This document shows, one piece after another, positions 46,614 through 58,597 of a stretch of DNA of 64,000 bases. The DNA is from Chamaea fasciata (taxonomy: Eukaryota; Chordata; Aves; Passeriformes; Sylviidae), in contig JARCOQ010000002.1 in the NCBI GenBank assembly GCA_029207755.1, forward strand, positions 81,214,317-81,278,316. Direction: 5' to 3'. The notes beneath the pieces are model-generated. The model searched no databases. It was given only the letters and a program-made list of their open reading frames with translations, and was not told the DNA's origin. The position numbers were made by a program, and so were the translations under genes. The stretch's first letter is position 1; every line of letters starts with the position of its first letter.

Positions 46614-49600
46614 GTAAGAAAAAAAATCATGAGTTACTGTTGTATCATACTTGGATCTAAAGTGAGTGAAGCTTAATGTTGATGTAATACTGTCTTATAA
46701 AAGAGTGTCATTGTTTATCTCACAATGTATTTTTTGTTTTGTTTTTCTTGTTATTAACTTTTTCACAACACAAAGATCCCAGTACGGGCAAAAATGATGT
46801 CAGAGGAAGTTGATTCCATTCTCAGCTTCCCAAAACAACTCTTTATAAACATCCAAAGCCATGAAGCAAAATCACATGCATGCCATCTGCTTCATGCAAA
46901 TTCCCATGTGAGACTGCTCACAGGAAACTTGGAAACAATCAGGAAAAGAGATTTTAAAGTTATGGTCCTGTCATTTTCCTCTTCATTGTATCAGTTTGGG
47001 TAAATGATAAACACGCAGTGCACCCTGTGTGTCTGGACAGAGTGGTCTGGTCTGCAGCCAAGCTCATGTCGGAGGGTCTCTGCCATGTGCAGGGGGAGTG
47101 ATGAATTGGCAGGTCGCTGGCTTCTTTCCCTCTTCTGTGTTTCAGGTCACTCCTGGTTACACCCCTGGTTTTTGGTCTGCTTCTGCAAGCACAATTCACA
47201 CAGCCTTCCACCATCACACAGCCAAACTTTGTCCTGTTGCTGGCTGATGATCTCGGCATAGGGGATGTCGGTTGCTATGGGAATGATACTATCAGGTAAG
47301 GAAACTGACCTTAAGGGTGTACAGAGCTGGTGTGATATTTAATGTAAACCTGAAATCCTCTGCCCAGGATTATCTCTCAGCCTGGAGGGCATTCCCAGGG
47401 CCTGCTTTGCTGTATGGCACTGCTTTACTATGGGAATATGACAACCATTCTTGTGTATTCCTTAAATGCCTAAGACTTGAAAAACAGCTATACCCAAAAA
47501 TAGAAATATTGTCCCCTGTTTTAACACACGGGCCTCATTACCTCATTTTAATTCTATATTACCATTCTTTCCCAGTCTCAAATCAAAACATAGTTAAATG
47601 ACTGCAATGAGCAATGTTACCTGGAAATATTTCTCTTTTCAGCACCAAGAACATAGAACACGCCTTCTATTTGAAAATTGTGCCGTAGTATTGCCTACTG
47701 GCTTGCAATGTGTTTCAACTAAACCAAATTTGCTAGGATCCCTCCCCTCATCCAGCAATGTTCTTGGAATCTTACCCTGAAAGGCTTCAGTCAGCAAGTT
47801 CCTGACAGGTTGCTGGTGATCACAGGTAGCTGATAAGGTTCTGCAAAGCCAGGCCTCCACAGCATCATCCCCAAGGCATGGATTTTCTTTTTACACATTC
47901 GGGGTGTGCTGGCAGGGTGACTGAGTATCTCGGCTCACTTAGCTACTGGTTCTCTGCACTGCAAACAATGGCAGGATTTCGAAATAGCAGTTTGGAAAGC
48001 AGACCTAGAGCCCCTTTGAGGAGGAATGTTTATCAGCTAACCAAGAAGGCAATTGTGCTGAAGGGTGGAACTACACCAACTGCTTTGCCAGGTTACCTGG
48101 GACTGCACCTCTGGCTAAAGCCTGTAGAGAACAAGAAACCTTGTTGCAGATGTTGTTTCCTAGCAGCGTGTCTTTGAGGGAGGAATCCATAGCAGTATGA
48201 GTATAAAGCAACAAAACAGCCAGGATCTTCCAAAATCCTACTGAAGGTTTTCCCTACTTGTGAACACCATTGAACTGATAATTACGAAAACAAACTAGTA
48301 AAACTGAAGCTCAATCTAATTTAAAATAGAAGTAGGCACACCTTGAATTGGAAGAAGGGGATATTGTATTCTGAAAGGCAAGATATTACCTTGTCTGTAA
48401 CTAGTGTGCTAGGCAAGCTTTTTTGTTGTTGTTGTTGGTTGCCAGTTGCTTGCAAAATACCCTCTTCTCACTTACTTACTCACCATGAGGCTTAATTCAT
48501 GTTGCCATGACAGACTGCCACTACAGTGTGAAAACATGCAGGATTTCTTTCCATTTCTCTCCTTTCCCCTTCGCTACAAATGTCGTGAGACGTATCTTGT
48601 CAGCTTCTTTATCTGCACTGTAAGTCATGCAGCATCTTGTCTAGTCACTGTCACCCTGTGGCAACTAAATCACCATTACACTGATAAACTGAGGCTGATA
48701 CATGGCTTTAAAGAGGCTACTGTAGGAAAGGCAGTTCTGGAGGAATGAAAGGTCTTTGCTGTGAGGGTGGTGAGGCGCTGGAACGTGATGTCCAGAGAAG
48801 CTGTGGATGCCCCATCCTTGGAAGCGTTCAAAGCTAGGTTGGATAGTGCTCTGAGCAACCTCATCTAGTGAAAAGTGTTCCTGCCCATGGCAGGGGGGTT
48901 GAAACTTTGTGATCCTCAAGGTCTCTTCCAGCCCAAACCATTCTACAATTCTATGATTTCTGCAAGACTCTTCACAGCATATGGAGGGGGCAGGGTGGAA
49001 AGTTGTCTTGAAATTAATCCAGATACTGATTTTTAATGAAAAAAGAAAAAGAGAAATATTTCCCCATCACTTGAAAAAATTAAAATACATTACAAAAATA
49101 TTTCCTGGCCATCTTCAAATAGAAGAAACTTCCAAAAATAAAGCTAAGTATATGATTTCTTATTCCCTTGAAAAACTCTCTGGATGATGTCTGGTGGCAC
49201 TGGTTGTACTTTTAGGACCCCGAACATTGATCGCCTGGCCAAGGAAGGAGTGAAGTTGACCCAACACATCGCTGCGGCTCCACTTTGCACCCCCAGCAGA
49301 GCAGCTTTCCTCACTGGCAGATATCCCCTCCGATCAGGTTTGCCTTGCAAAGCCACACACCATTTAAATATTGCCTTATTTCTGGAGAGAACAATGTTAT
49401 ACAATGGGCAGAGAAGAAATAAGTGTGTGCAAATAGGGGTGTCACAGACACTCCATCCCTCACTGAGACACAAGAGGTCCTTTGTCCAAATACATTTGAG
49501 GTGGCTTCTTTATTTGTAGGGTGTTTGTGAACTGATCTGGAGGGAAGCAGAGCAGAAGCAAAGCTCTACTCTCAGAGCATCTTGGTCTCCCAAAAGACAA

Positions 49601-52600
49601 AATTTTGGTAAGGTTTTGATGCTCTGTTGTACAGATTGTGGCCAGAATGGAGTTAAAGCAAACTGTTACATTCAAAAAAGTCATTACACAAAACATGAAG
49701 AACAGTAACAACACACTTACAAAGCACTAGTTAAATTAATTTCTGTCATAGGTGACTCCTCATCAGATGTCAGAAGCAGCTCAGCTCTGCAGGGAGCAGA
49801 GTAGGCCTGTGCAGATGTGTGTCCATTCCCTCCAGTCAAGGTGCAGAACAAGTCATTCACAGGAAAGCTTCTTTACATATCTGTCAAAATTAATCTGTCC
49901 TAGGAGATAACAGTTTGACAGCAATATTATTTTTCTCAGTTGTGTTTTTGAAGAAAAAACACTATCCTGTCAAACTGCATCTCTGAGATGAAGAGGTATG
50001 AAAAACAAATAGATCTACATGTTTCTAACGGCAACCCTCAAATGTTTGTTCTATTGCAAATTATCTTCAGAGCCTTCATTCCTGCGGAATTTTGAAGCTG
50101 ATATGTCATCCTACTTTTATTATGGCAGCTCCCACTGAGACTGGTAGTTTGAAAACACACATGAGCTTGTACAGACCCTTTCCCAGTGTAACAACAGGGC
50201 CAGAGATGTTCAATGCTACAATGACAGATTGAACTTTACATAGCGCTGCATGATGGGGTTACGCCAGGATAAGATACTAAATGGTAGGGTGTAAACCTGC
50301 AGATGAAGAGAAGATAGCTACTCTGTGGGGCTCAGAGATCAGATACCAACCATGTCACTGTGCAAGGAAACCCTGTGTTCCCTGGGCAGCCCTCAGTGAG
50401 CTGGAGTCTGAGACTGACGGGGCTGAAATCTCCTTATGCTCCTCCCTGCCCTCGCATTGACACTAAGCAAGCGCATTTCACACAGCCCAGGTGGCACTGT
50501 GACACATAAAATTTCCTATACAACCAAATGTATTGTAGGAGATTGTATTTGGAATGTCATTCCAAATGGAATGAAATTAAAGGAAAAAAGGTCTCAATAT
50601 GAGAAACAAGGTACTATGGTGAGTTCTTAACTCTTCCTTAATCTTGATCAGGGTCTTAGATTTTCCCAAGCAAATAGCATTAGGACAAATGTTTAGCACT
50701 GTCATTTCAATGAAATCAGAAAATAAAAAAGTATTTGGATAAAAGTACCCAACACTTTATACTTACTCAAATTTGTTTTTACTGCATTTTTAGGGATGGA
50801 TGCTGTAAACAATTACCGTGTTATTTTTTGGAACGCCGGCTCAGGAGGACTTCCTCCAAACGAAACCACTTTTGCCAAAATACTACAGCACCAAGGCTAC
50901 AGCACAGGACTGATAGGTATGGGGGTACTCCTCTCCTAAAGATGTTATTGAATGTATTTCACCTGTACATCTCGCTCAAACCATTTGTTTTGGTTAGTAA
51001 CTGCTCATACTTCAGTTGTAATATTTTTATTTCCTGATTAAGGAAATATGTAAAAAGAAACTCTAACCAGAGTACCTCTCTTAGAAGAACAAGCATATGA
51101 TAAAGAGGGCAATTTTTACCATTGACCCACTTTCAATCACAGCTGTGGTTGTTAAACTACATAACAGAAAATGCTATTAATTCCTGAATGTTATTATACC
51201 AGGTATAAGATGCTTAGTCCAGCACTATTGCATTTTAAAAAAGTAAAAATATGAGTGCCATTTAAATATGCATGATGATATTTTACACAGTTCAGAGCAG
51301 ATTGACACAAAAGGGCACAGCTGCTACTTAAAACACTAGAGACTGTTAGTAGTGTCACAAGATTGGGCCTTTCAGAAACAGAAACAAAGCAATTATTTTT
51401 TTTTTCTTCAGCCACAGAGTGCCACTGTAGTTCACCAAGATTTCAGTACAGCCCTAAAACACTGCCTTCTTCAACATCAATGTAAAATTTCATTTTACTT
51501 TATATTTTATAGCGTTATTTTTTTAGTGCAGTTGTAACTATTGGTCATGATCTTGTTTCAAATAATTATTTATCTTAGATACGTCACATAGTTCCACAGG
51601 CTGATAAAGCACAAACATTCCTGGCTGATTTTTCAGCTATTTGCCCTACCTCACCTGAGCATGTAAAATGTCAAAATCCAAAATCTGTATTTGGCACATA
51701 AAAATATTAGCTGCACAAACCAGCTGGATTTATTAATAAAGCTTCCTGCAGAAATAGATCTGTATTCATTCAACAGAATAAATCTAAACCACACAGGAAA
51801 AAACTAAAAGAAGAGTTCCAAGCAGTTTAAATTCTACATTACTGAAGCTCCATCTCCTGTTAATTTTGTAGCAATATTATTTTAGTTGTTTTAATCAGGT
51901 CATAAAACAGACCATGCACGCTTCATCTTGGTTTCAGCATGTTATCACTAGCAAAACAATCAGATTTGTCTCCTCCACCCTCTCCAGGGAATTGCCCTGC
52001 AGCAGAGCTGCACTGCTTGCCTCCCAGAAGCAAAATAGGGAGGCATTTTCCCTGAGGGCATCTCAGGTAAAATCACACTATAGATGCCAAAAGCATCAGT
52101 TAGATTAACTGAATTGACAGATCGTGATTAATTGCACCATGGGGCATGATGGAAAGCACCAATGACAAGTGGCACAAAAATACCATGAGAATTTTACATT
52201 CAAGTCATGAAGCAAAACAACATCTACCCATGTCACCACAGCTGAATGAGCACTAAGTAGTCTCACCTGAATTGTTTGTGATTGTTTTGCCCTGAGCACA
52301 ACCAGTTTAATTGCAAAGTTAAATCCTATTAATAACATGCAGCTTGAAGTGATAATGAGATTATTTTTTGGAAAATCCTTTGAAGGTTTTTTGTAGTCAG
52401 AAAACCAATGCTGTATAACCAATGCCCTCGGAGATTAATTTATCTTAATTATACACTTAGTTTAGCTTCTAGAGATTTTATTCTTTTCTAGCATATCAGA
52501 AACCTTTATCGACTTCAGCTGGAGATTTAGGTGTTGGAGTGAATCTGAACTCCGAGAATACTTTAGCCGCATCTATATTTATGACCAACGCATCTTTGTA

Positions 52601-55600
52601 TTGATTACAAACCTGTTTCATTCTACAGCTGGCTCTAAATATGTCAGGAGGTAAACTGAGTAGAGATTTTAGCTGAAAGCGATTAATCCACATTCGCTAG
52701 AACTTCCATTCTTTCTTCTTATTTATAGCTGAGAAACAGCAACTTTTCTCATCTGGGGCAGTTTTTTATGCTCTTGTTGTAATACACTGCAATTCTATTG
52801 AAACCCACTCAGGGTTGGCTGCTATTATACGTACTGATAACATACTGAACCATTCTTGAAGATAACATCATCCTGGAAGTGCACAGTTCCTCTTTCTACA
52901 ATAACAATTAATTTCAAATTAGTTTCTGAGTAAAATTTCTTATGTCCATTTTCATCTGACATCCAAGATCTGCATAAATGCAATTAAACCTCTGATGAGT
53001 GGTGGATTTTGTCCACAGACATACTTAAACCTCAGTGTTTGAACCAAATGAGCCAACTTGCTATGTCACCATGTAAGTTTCTAACCAGACTGGAGGGGAA
53101 GCAAAAGCATGGTTTTGATGTGCCATTCATGATATTAGTTGGTATGTTCATAATGAAGAACAAATTGTGTTGCAAAAGGTCAAGAGGTGTTCCTTCTGAT
53201 ATATGAAGACCTCCGTATTTAAAAGAAGTAGGCTTTAACTTTTTAAAATTTGATTAAACACAAATAAATGGCAAAAATATATAAAACCAAAGTCTTTTAT
53301 TCTCATTCATTATGTGGAGATATAATGATCATCAAAGTCACTTACAAATGTTCAGCCTCATGAGAAACCGTGATCCCCTGAGCTCTCAAGTGTTCTGGAT
53401 CCAGTGGTTTGTCTGGCAAACAGTTACATGCGCTGCCAGTTTGACTACTCTATCCATATCTCCCCTTACCAATCTGTCACGGAATGTTGCCATAGTCCTG
53501 ACATCAAAATTTCCCAGGAACAAGTCTGCATAGCACTATGAAGGTAAAGGGACAACAAAACATGGTTATTTTTCCCTATGCTTACAAAAGGACAACTTCC
53601 TCCTATTTGCTACTTGACAAGTTGCCAGGGAGACCATACATTTTTACTCAGTTTGGAATTTTTCTCAATTTCTAGTTGCCTTTATATATTTTTTAAAATG
53701 TTTGATTAAAGCTACAGGGTGTGAAAATATATTTAGAGCACTAAAAAATCTTTTGAAAATTTATAAATTGTAGAGGTTTGCTTTAATTAACTCCGTTCTA
53801 TAACTATATACTTGGTATATTTCTGTTTAGGATGAAGAAGTTATCACAAGCAGTAAACAACCAACCACTTTTTAAGAAATGTTTTATGTAAGGAAAAGAC
53901 CATTTTTTTAAAATGTTATCTCTTTATATTTTAATAACCTCTATTTTCAGGGAAGTGGCATCAAGGTGTTAACTGTGAATCCCGCAATGACCACTGCCAT
54001 CACCCTTTAAAACATGGATTTGACTATTTCTATGGGATGCCTTTTACACTAATAAGTGACTGTCAGCCAACAGAAACACCAGAGATGGACAGAGCTTTTA
54101 GAAGGAAACTCTGGCTTTCCACTCAAGTGATTGGCCTCATTACACTCACTGCTGTCCTTGGAAGACTGACTGGCTTGATTTCAGTCCACTGGAAAACACT
54201 GACATGCCTTGCTGGGTTTAGTCTCCTGTTCTTCATATCCTGGTTCTCATGTTATGGATTTGTACGGTACTGGAACTGCATTATGATGAGAAACCATGGA
54301 ATTACTGAGCAGCCAATGGTGACAGACAGAACTACGTCCCTTATCTTGAAAGAGTCCATTTCATTTATTGAAAGGTGAAGTGGACTTCCTTTGACCTGAA
54401 ATTTTCTGATTCTTGCACATTGTGCAACTTGTAAACAGTATTTTCCTGTTTCATGTCTTCATAAATTTTTATAATTTTTACAATATTATGTAGGATTATA
54501 AATACTGTTATTTTTATAAATTTGAAATATTATCAATAGTTACATCATGTCATTAAAAAGTAATAAAAGAACTGCTGCTTAAGGATGCCCCTTATCCCTA
54601 GCTTCACTAAAGCTAATAATACTTCCCAATTTCCATGGGTTGTATTGAATATTTCTAGGCTATATTTAAGAAAAATGTGTACCTATGAATGGGACCAGCA
54701 TTGCAGTTTTAGGGAATAGCAGGTGATGTCAGAAATGTGTGTGTGGGCCAGGGAAGGAGAAGCAGGGCTCTGGTGTAGCCTTATCATATGGACTGATAAG
54801 AGGGCAACAGCTGGCAGGAGATGAGCCTGCTGCCTTCACTTCAGTAGCGCAGTGGTGCTTTGCAATGGCAGAAAGTAGATCTTCAAGCTGGAAGTTTTCT
54901 GTCTATGATTCAGGGTAGAAAAAGGATAATTTTATATAGACCCAACATTATTTTATCAGACATACCCTAATCACTGGGTTATAATATTTTACAAAGTAAG
55001 GTTTTTCTGAAGGGATTGTTGAAATATCTATATAGAAATAATACAATTTTTCATTGCCACTTATCTGCATTGAAAACCTTCCTCCTTAATAACACAGTGT
55101 TGATTTCTGTTTTGTAGAAATAAGCACAAGCCATTCCTCCTCTTCCTTTCCTTTTTGCATTCCCACACCCCTCTCCTTACCACAAAGAAGTTTCTTGGGA
55201 AGAGCAGACATGGTTTATATGGAGACAATGTAGAGGAGGTGGACTGGATGGTGGGTAAGTCAACATGGCATATAGCAATGTCTCCAACTATCTAATACCT
55301 AGGACTAAATAAAAAGCTTTTATTAAAAGAACAAGAAAGATAATTAAAAGCACGCACAAAAAAATTCCTAAGCTTTTCATGAACATCTGTCAATCTTGTG
55401 TGAACACTGTCAATTTATAGTGTTGGCTTTTTACTTTCTCCAGTCTTGGACCAAATGTTCACTCCTTGTTTTTTTGATGAAGTGTTTACTAGTTTCAACC
55501 ATGCCCCCTTAGCTCCTGTCAAGGGGCTCTCCTGTTCTTCTTACTGAATATGTGAGAATTGTTTGGTTTTCTATGATTAATAAAGACCGGATTGTTTTAG

Positions 55601-58192
55601 CCTCTTATGGTCATTTCAAAGTAGGACACTTCAGAAGGTGGTAAAATTGATAAGCAAATTAATTCCAGAGGGAAAACAGCAGGCTAATTATTTGTAGCTG
55701 CTGCATTAAGCAGAGTACTGAATATTTTTCAGCCATAATCATAAATCCAGCTGTTCATCAGTGTTAACTGGTACTACTCCTACAACAAGATTCATGTTAT
55801 TTTTCAGCCTGTTTTTCTGGAGAGGAAGGAGAATTGTTTATCATTCAGTCATGATGGACAAATAGTACTCACAGTTTTAAAAGAGAGAAAAGTCGGGTAA
55901 ACATATAGGTATATGTTGATTTCAAACCTATGAAATAATTACGCACTGCAAATATAATGACGAATGTCAGAAACAGCTCAAAAATTACTTTTAAATTTAA
56001 AGGAACTTTGTTATTAATTCATGTTATATCCATGCAGTGATGTAATGCAAATCCTAGCTGTGATCTAGAAAATATAAGATGAGTGTAACCTTATGTTTTT
56101 TCCATATTTTTCATGGTGGCCACCACTGATGGAGAATCTAACTTTTTGGGGCCTTAGATCATAATTTCTTTCCATGTTTTTACAGTTCATGGTAGATTTT
56201 GCCCTTGACAATGCAGGCTTCTTGTCTGTGACTGTGGTTCTTGCACTTCTTGTTAAAATACCAATAAAGAAGTGGATACAACACATCACAAATTTTCTGT
56301 GCTTTTGGAGACAATGAAATCATAACTACAAATCTCAGTCTTAAAAAAATATTAAACAATGAGCGGCCTTACTGGTAAACGTTTAAAAGTCAGAGGTTAA
56401 ATTTTATGTAGTATGAGGGATATTTTTTGCTTTTTAATATACCCATACTCTACATTTACAGGCCAGGTTCTGGATACTATTGACAAGGAAGGCTTGAAAG
56501 ATACTACACTAGTTTACTTTGCCTCTGATCATGGTGGATGGCTGGAAAGACAAGAAGGCAAAAGGCAGCTGGGTGGCTGGAATGGAATATACAAAGGTAG
56601 GAGCTGTTAGGGACAGTGACAACCCAACAACAACCAGTAAAAAACTTAGGACACCCTTAAGGCTTAAGTAAGATTGTACAGTTAAAGAGTAAAACTGGTT
56701 TATTACCAAGAAGCAAAAATGTCTTGTTCTAATTAGGCATATAACGATGTAGTAAATCCTAACCTGGGCAAGTGTCCTTTATAAGCATGAATTCTCAGAT
56801 TATTGGAGTCTGGTCTACTTGGACACATTTTCACTAACACTCAGTAGGAGCTCAGCAGCAAAAACAAAAGCATGAAGAAGGCTCATCAAGGTAACATGAT
56901 ATTACAATTAAATTTGTGCAAAAATTCTCTGTATTTTAAATCAAACTTATTTTTTAATTTTTCTTCTTATTTAATGAAAGGTGGAAAAGCTATGGGAGGC
57001 TGGGAAGGAGGAATCCGTGTCCCAGGGATATTTAGATGGCCAGGAGTGTTGCCTGCAGGCACAGTTATCGATGAACCTACAAGTCTTATGGATATTTATC
57101 CTACAGTAGTTCACTTGGCTGGAGGAGCAGTGCCTCAGGACAGGTACAGACAAAAGCACCTTTATTCCTCCTTTCCCAAAACAATGGAAAATCTTGCTTG
57201 GAAATACTCTCTAAGTGTTTGATGCTTTCTTTTTCAGTCTTGCTGCTTTTCTAGACACATCAGTGTCTACGAGCTCAGCCACCTCTTCTCTACCTTTGAG
57301 ATTCAGCCCCTAGCTACCATCTTCTGCAATTCTCTTTCTTGTGCAGAGCTGCCAGTCAGAAGCAGCACAGTGCTGTCCAGCTGACCCCAGCCCTGTGGTC
57401 TGTTTCTTGTGCCAGGGTGATCGATGGCCGGGACCTACTGCCATTGCTGCGGGGCACTGTGGCACACTCGGAGCATGAGTTCCTGTTCCATTACTGTGGT
57501 GTTCACCTGCATGCTGCACGCTGGCACCAGAAGGACAGTGAGTACAGAGCTTCCTTCCAAGGAATTATATTCAGTCTACAGGAAGGCACATTGTTCTAAC
57601 ACTTTTTTTTCTGGGATTGCATCTTTTCAAGTAGTTTGAGGAGAAAGGTAAGAACTTATTAGCATTGCCTGTATTGTACAGCACCAGGAGAAATTACTGT
57701 ACTACATTAATGTGTAGAGCTGAAGTGCACGCAGAAATGAACTCTAGAAAAACATGCAATCTTCCTTATGATAACTGACAGTGTTATAACCAGCCTTCTG
57801 TGATTCTTTATTTCCTGCCAGCTGGAGCTGTTTGGAAGGCTCATTACGTGACTCCCATCTTCAGTCCTCCTGGAGCTGGGGCTTGTTATGACAGAGGATT
57901 TTGCCCCTGCTTTGGGGAAGGAGTGACCCATCATGAGCCTCCATTGCTGTTTGAGCTCTCACAAGACCCTTCTGAAGCCAGACCTCTCTCAGCTGACACA
58001 GAGCCCCTCTTTGACACTGTCATAAGGAGGATTGGCAGAGCCATAGAGGAGCATCGCAGGACGCTGACTCCAGTCCCAGAGCAGCTCTCTGTGTCCAACG
58101 TGGTGTGGAAGCCGTGGCTGCAGCCGTGCTGTGGGACATTCCCATTCTGTTGGTGTGATAAGGAAGGTGATGATAAACTTGTTGATCTATAA
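46588..58192 (+). CDS. ARSH: STS/ARSD/ARSL/ARSH-group membrane sulfatase, ten coding exons
   Basis: Exons 46588-46613, 47146-47295, 49216-49337, 50794-50916, 53951-54374, 55118-55254, 56462-56596, 56981-57143, 57416-57537 and 57822-58192 join without a frame break into 590 codons; all visible introns are GT-AG. A signal peptide covers residues 1 to about 25. Calcium/active-site Asp43-Asp44 sit in [11 protein letters not shown]. Cys83 in C-T-P-S-R is the residue converted to formylglycine, with Arg87 nearby. Lys142/His144 (GKWHQG), His298 (HSHTP), Asp350-His351 (SDHGG) and Lys375 ([11 protein letters not shown]) complete the site. Two hydrophobic helices (about 196-217 and 224-245) form the membrane hairpin of this group. 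It should hydrolyse sulfate esters in the ER/Golgi lumen; the substrate is unknown. The C-terminus ([15 protein letters not shown], then CDKEGDD) is closest in my judgement to ARSH, but ARSL is possible, so the symbol is provisional. Confidence 0.93.
47146..47295 (+). CDS. ARSH: Sulfatase coding exon 2 (residues 9-59)
   Basis: The acceptor GTGTTTCAG ends at 47145 and the donor GTAAGG starts at 47296. It encodes the hydrophobic part of the signal peptide and the first sulfatase strand, with Asp43/Asp44 and GCYGND. Confidence 0.93.
47296..49215 (+). other. ARSH: Sulfatase intron 2
   Basis: Apart from the CR1 end at 48735-48960 I see no gene or other repeat. Several ORFs of 60-100 codons on both strands lack any recognisable motif. 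Confidence 0.7.
48735..48960 (+). mobile_element. CR1 LINE 3' end, sense, in sulfatase intron 2
   Basis: GCTGTGAGGGTGGTGAGGCG, GTGGATGCCCCATCCTTGGA and CTCAAGGTCTCTTCCAGCCC lead to the terminal CATTCTACAATTCTATGATT, a complete CR1 3' terminus. About 225 bases, 5'-truncated. Confidence 0.9.
49216..49337 (+). CDS. ARSH: Sulfatase coding exon 3 (residues 59-100), formylglycine motif
   Basis: The acceptor CTTTTAG ends at 49215 and the donor is GTTTGC at 49338. It encodes [18 protein letters not shown] and then [13 protein letters not shown], the sulfatase signature 1 with Cys83. An upstream in-frame ATG at 49184 lies in the intron and is not a start. Confidence 0.95.
49338..50793 (+). other. ARSH: Sulfatase intron 3
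   Basis: Unique-looking sequence with no supportable feature. The exon 3 reading frame stays open 182 bases past the donor by chance. Confidence 0.7.
50794..50916 (+). CDS. ARSH: Sulfatase coding exon 4 (residues 100-141)
   Basis: The acceptor CATTTTTAG ends at 50793 and the donor GTATGG starts at 50917, phase 1 at both ends. It encodes [19 protein letters not shown] and [20 protein letters not shown], the latter part being sulfatase signature 2 (completed by GKWH in the next exon). Confidence 0.93.
50917..53950 (+). other. ARSH: Sulfatase intron 4
   Basis: About 3 kb of AT-rich sequence without a recognisable repeat or gene on either strand. Confidence 0.7.
53951..54374 (+). CDS. ARSH: Sulfatase coding exon 5 (residues 141-282), membrane hairpin
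   Basis: The largest internal exon; the acceptor CTATTTTCAG ends at 53950 and the donor GTGAAG starts at 54375. It begins with GKWHQGVNC, continues with [13 protein letters not shown], and encodes both hydrophobic helices that anchor this group to the luminal membrane face. Confidence 0.95.
54375..56461 (+). other. ARSH: Sulfatase introns 5 and 6 (interrupted by exon 6)
   Basis: No gene or repeat is recognised outside exon 6 (55118-55254). Confidence 0.6.
55118..55254 (+). CDS. ARSH: Sulfatase coding exon 6 (residues 282-328)
   Basis: The acceptor TTTTGTAG ends at 55117 and the donor GTAAGT starts at 55255. It encodes [17 protein letters not shown] with active-site His298, then [13 protein letters not shown]. 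Confidence 0.93.
56462..56596 (+). CDS. ARSH: Sulfatase coding exon 7 (residues 328-373)
   Basis: The acceptor ATTTACAG ends at 56461 and the donor GTAGGA starts at 56597. It encodes [10 protein letters not shown] (Asp350, His351) and [11 protein letters not shown]. Confidence 0.94.
56981..57143 (+). CDS. ARSH: Sulfatase coding exon 8 (residues 373-427)
   Basis: The acceptor TAATGAAAG ends at 56980 (pyrimidine tract slightly upstream) and the donor GTACAG starts at 57144. It encodes [20 protein letters not shown] with Lys375, then [18 protein letters not shown]. Confidence 0.94.
57416..57537 (+). CDS. ARSH: Sulfatase coding exon 9 (residues 427-468)
   Basis: The acceptor CTTGTGCCAG ends at 57415 and the donor GTGAGT starts at 57538. 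It encodes [14 protein letters not shown] and [20 protein letters not shown]. Confidence 0.94.
57822..58192 (+). CDS. ARSH: Sulfatase last coding exon (residues 468-590)
   Basis: The acceptor TTTCCTGCCAG ends at 57821; the stop is TAA at 58190-58192. It encodes the C-terminal domain, including [31 protein letters not shown] and the cysteine-rich tail [17 protein letters not shown]. Confidence 0.95.
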
Positions 58193-58591
58193 AGGATAGA
58201 ACTTGATACTTTCTCAAAAATGTGTTTAGATTAAGAAGGTTTCCTTTGGGGGTGTTGACCCATGGGTCATTTGTTTCTCTAAATTGAGCCTTTATGATAT
58301 AATTGTTCCAGTGAATGGCACTGTATTTAGTCAAGGTAGCTTTAAGCTGGACACTCTCAGGGTGGGATCAAGATAGATGATCTGAAGACCATGTTTTAAC
58401 TAGCATCTGCTGACAAGTGAATGAATAGTTGAAATGCACTGAAGCAAGCCAAGATTAGAGCTGAAAAAGTAATGGTTCTGAATGTATATTTTGTGCTGAA
58501 TTTCTAAGTGATTCCTGGACTGGAGTCTCCCTTAATTTTGTTATCCTTATCTCTCCTTTTGTTATCCTGGCAATGCATAAGGTGACCCTAT

Positions 58592-58597
58592 AATAAA
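58592..58597 (+). terminator. ARSH: Sulfatase polyadenylation signal AATAAA (candidate)
   Basis: The first canonical hexamer after the stop codon, 400 bases downstream. The downstream GT-rich element is weak. Confidence 0.4.

Noticed and set aside
49184..49215. Alternative start of the sulfatase at ATG 49184
   Set aside because: It lies upstream of the exon 3 acceptor, and the resulting protein would lack the Asp43-Asp44 strand. Exons 1 and 2 supply a proper signal peptide in the correct phase.
56608..56880. Possible LTR in sulfatase intron 7 (starts TGTTAGGGACAG)
   Set aside because: I found no paired terminal repeat, primer-binding site or target-site duplication.
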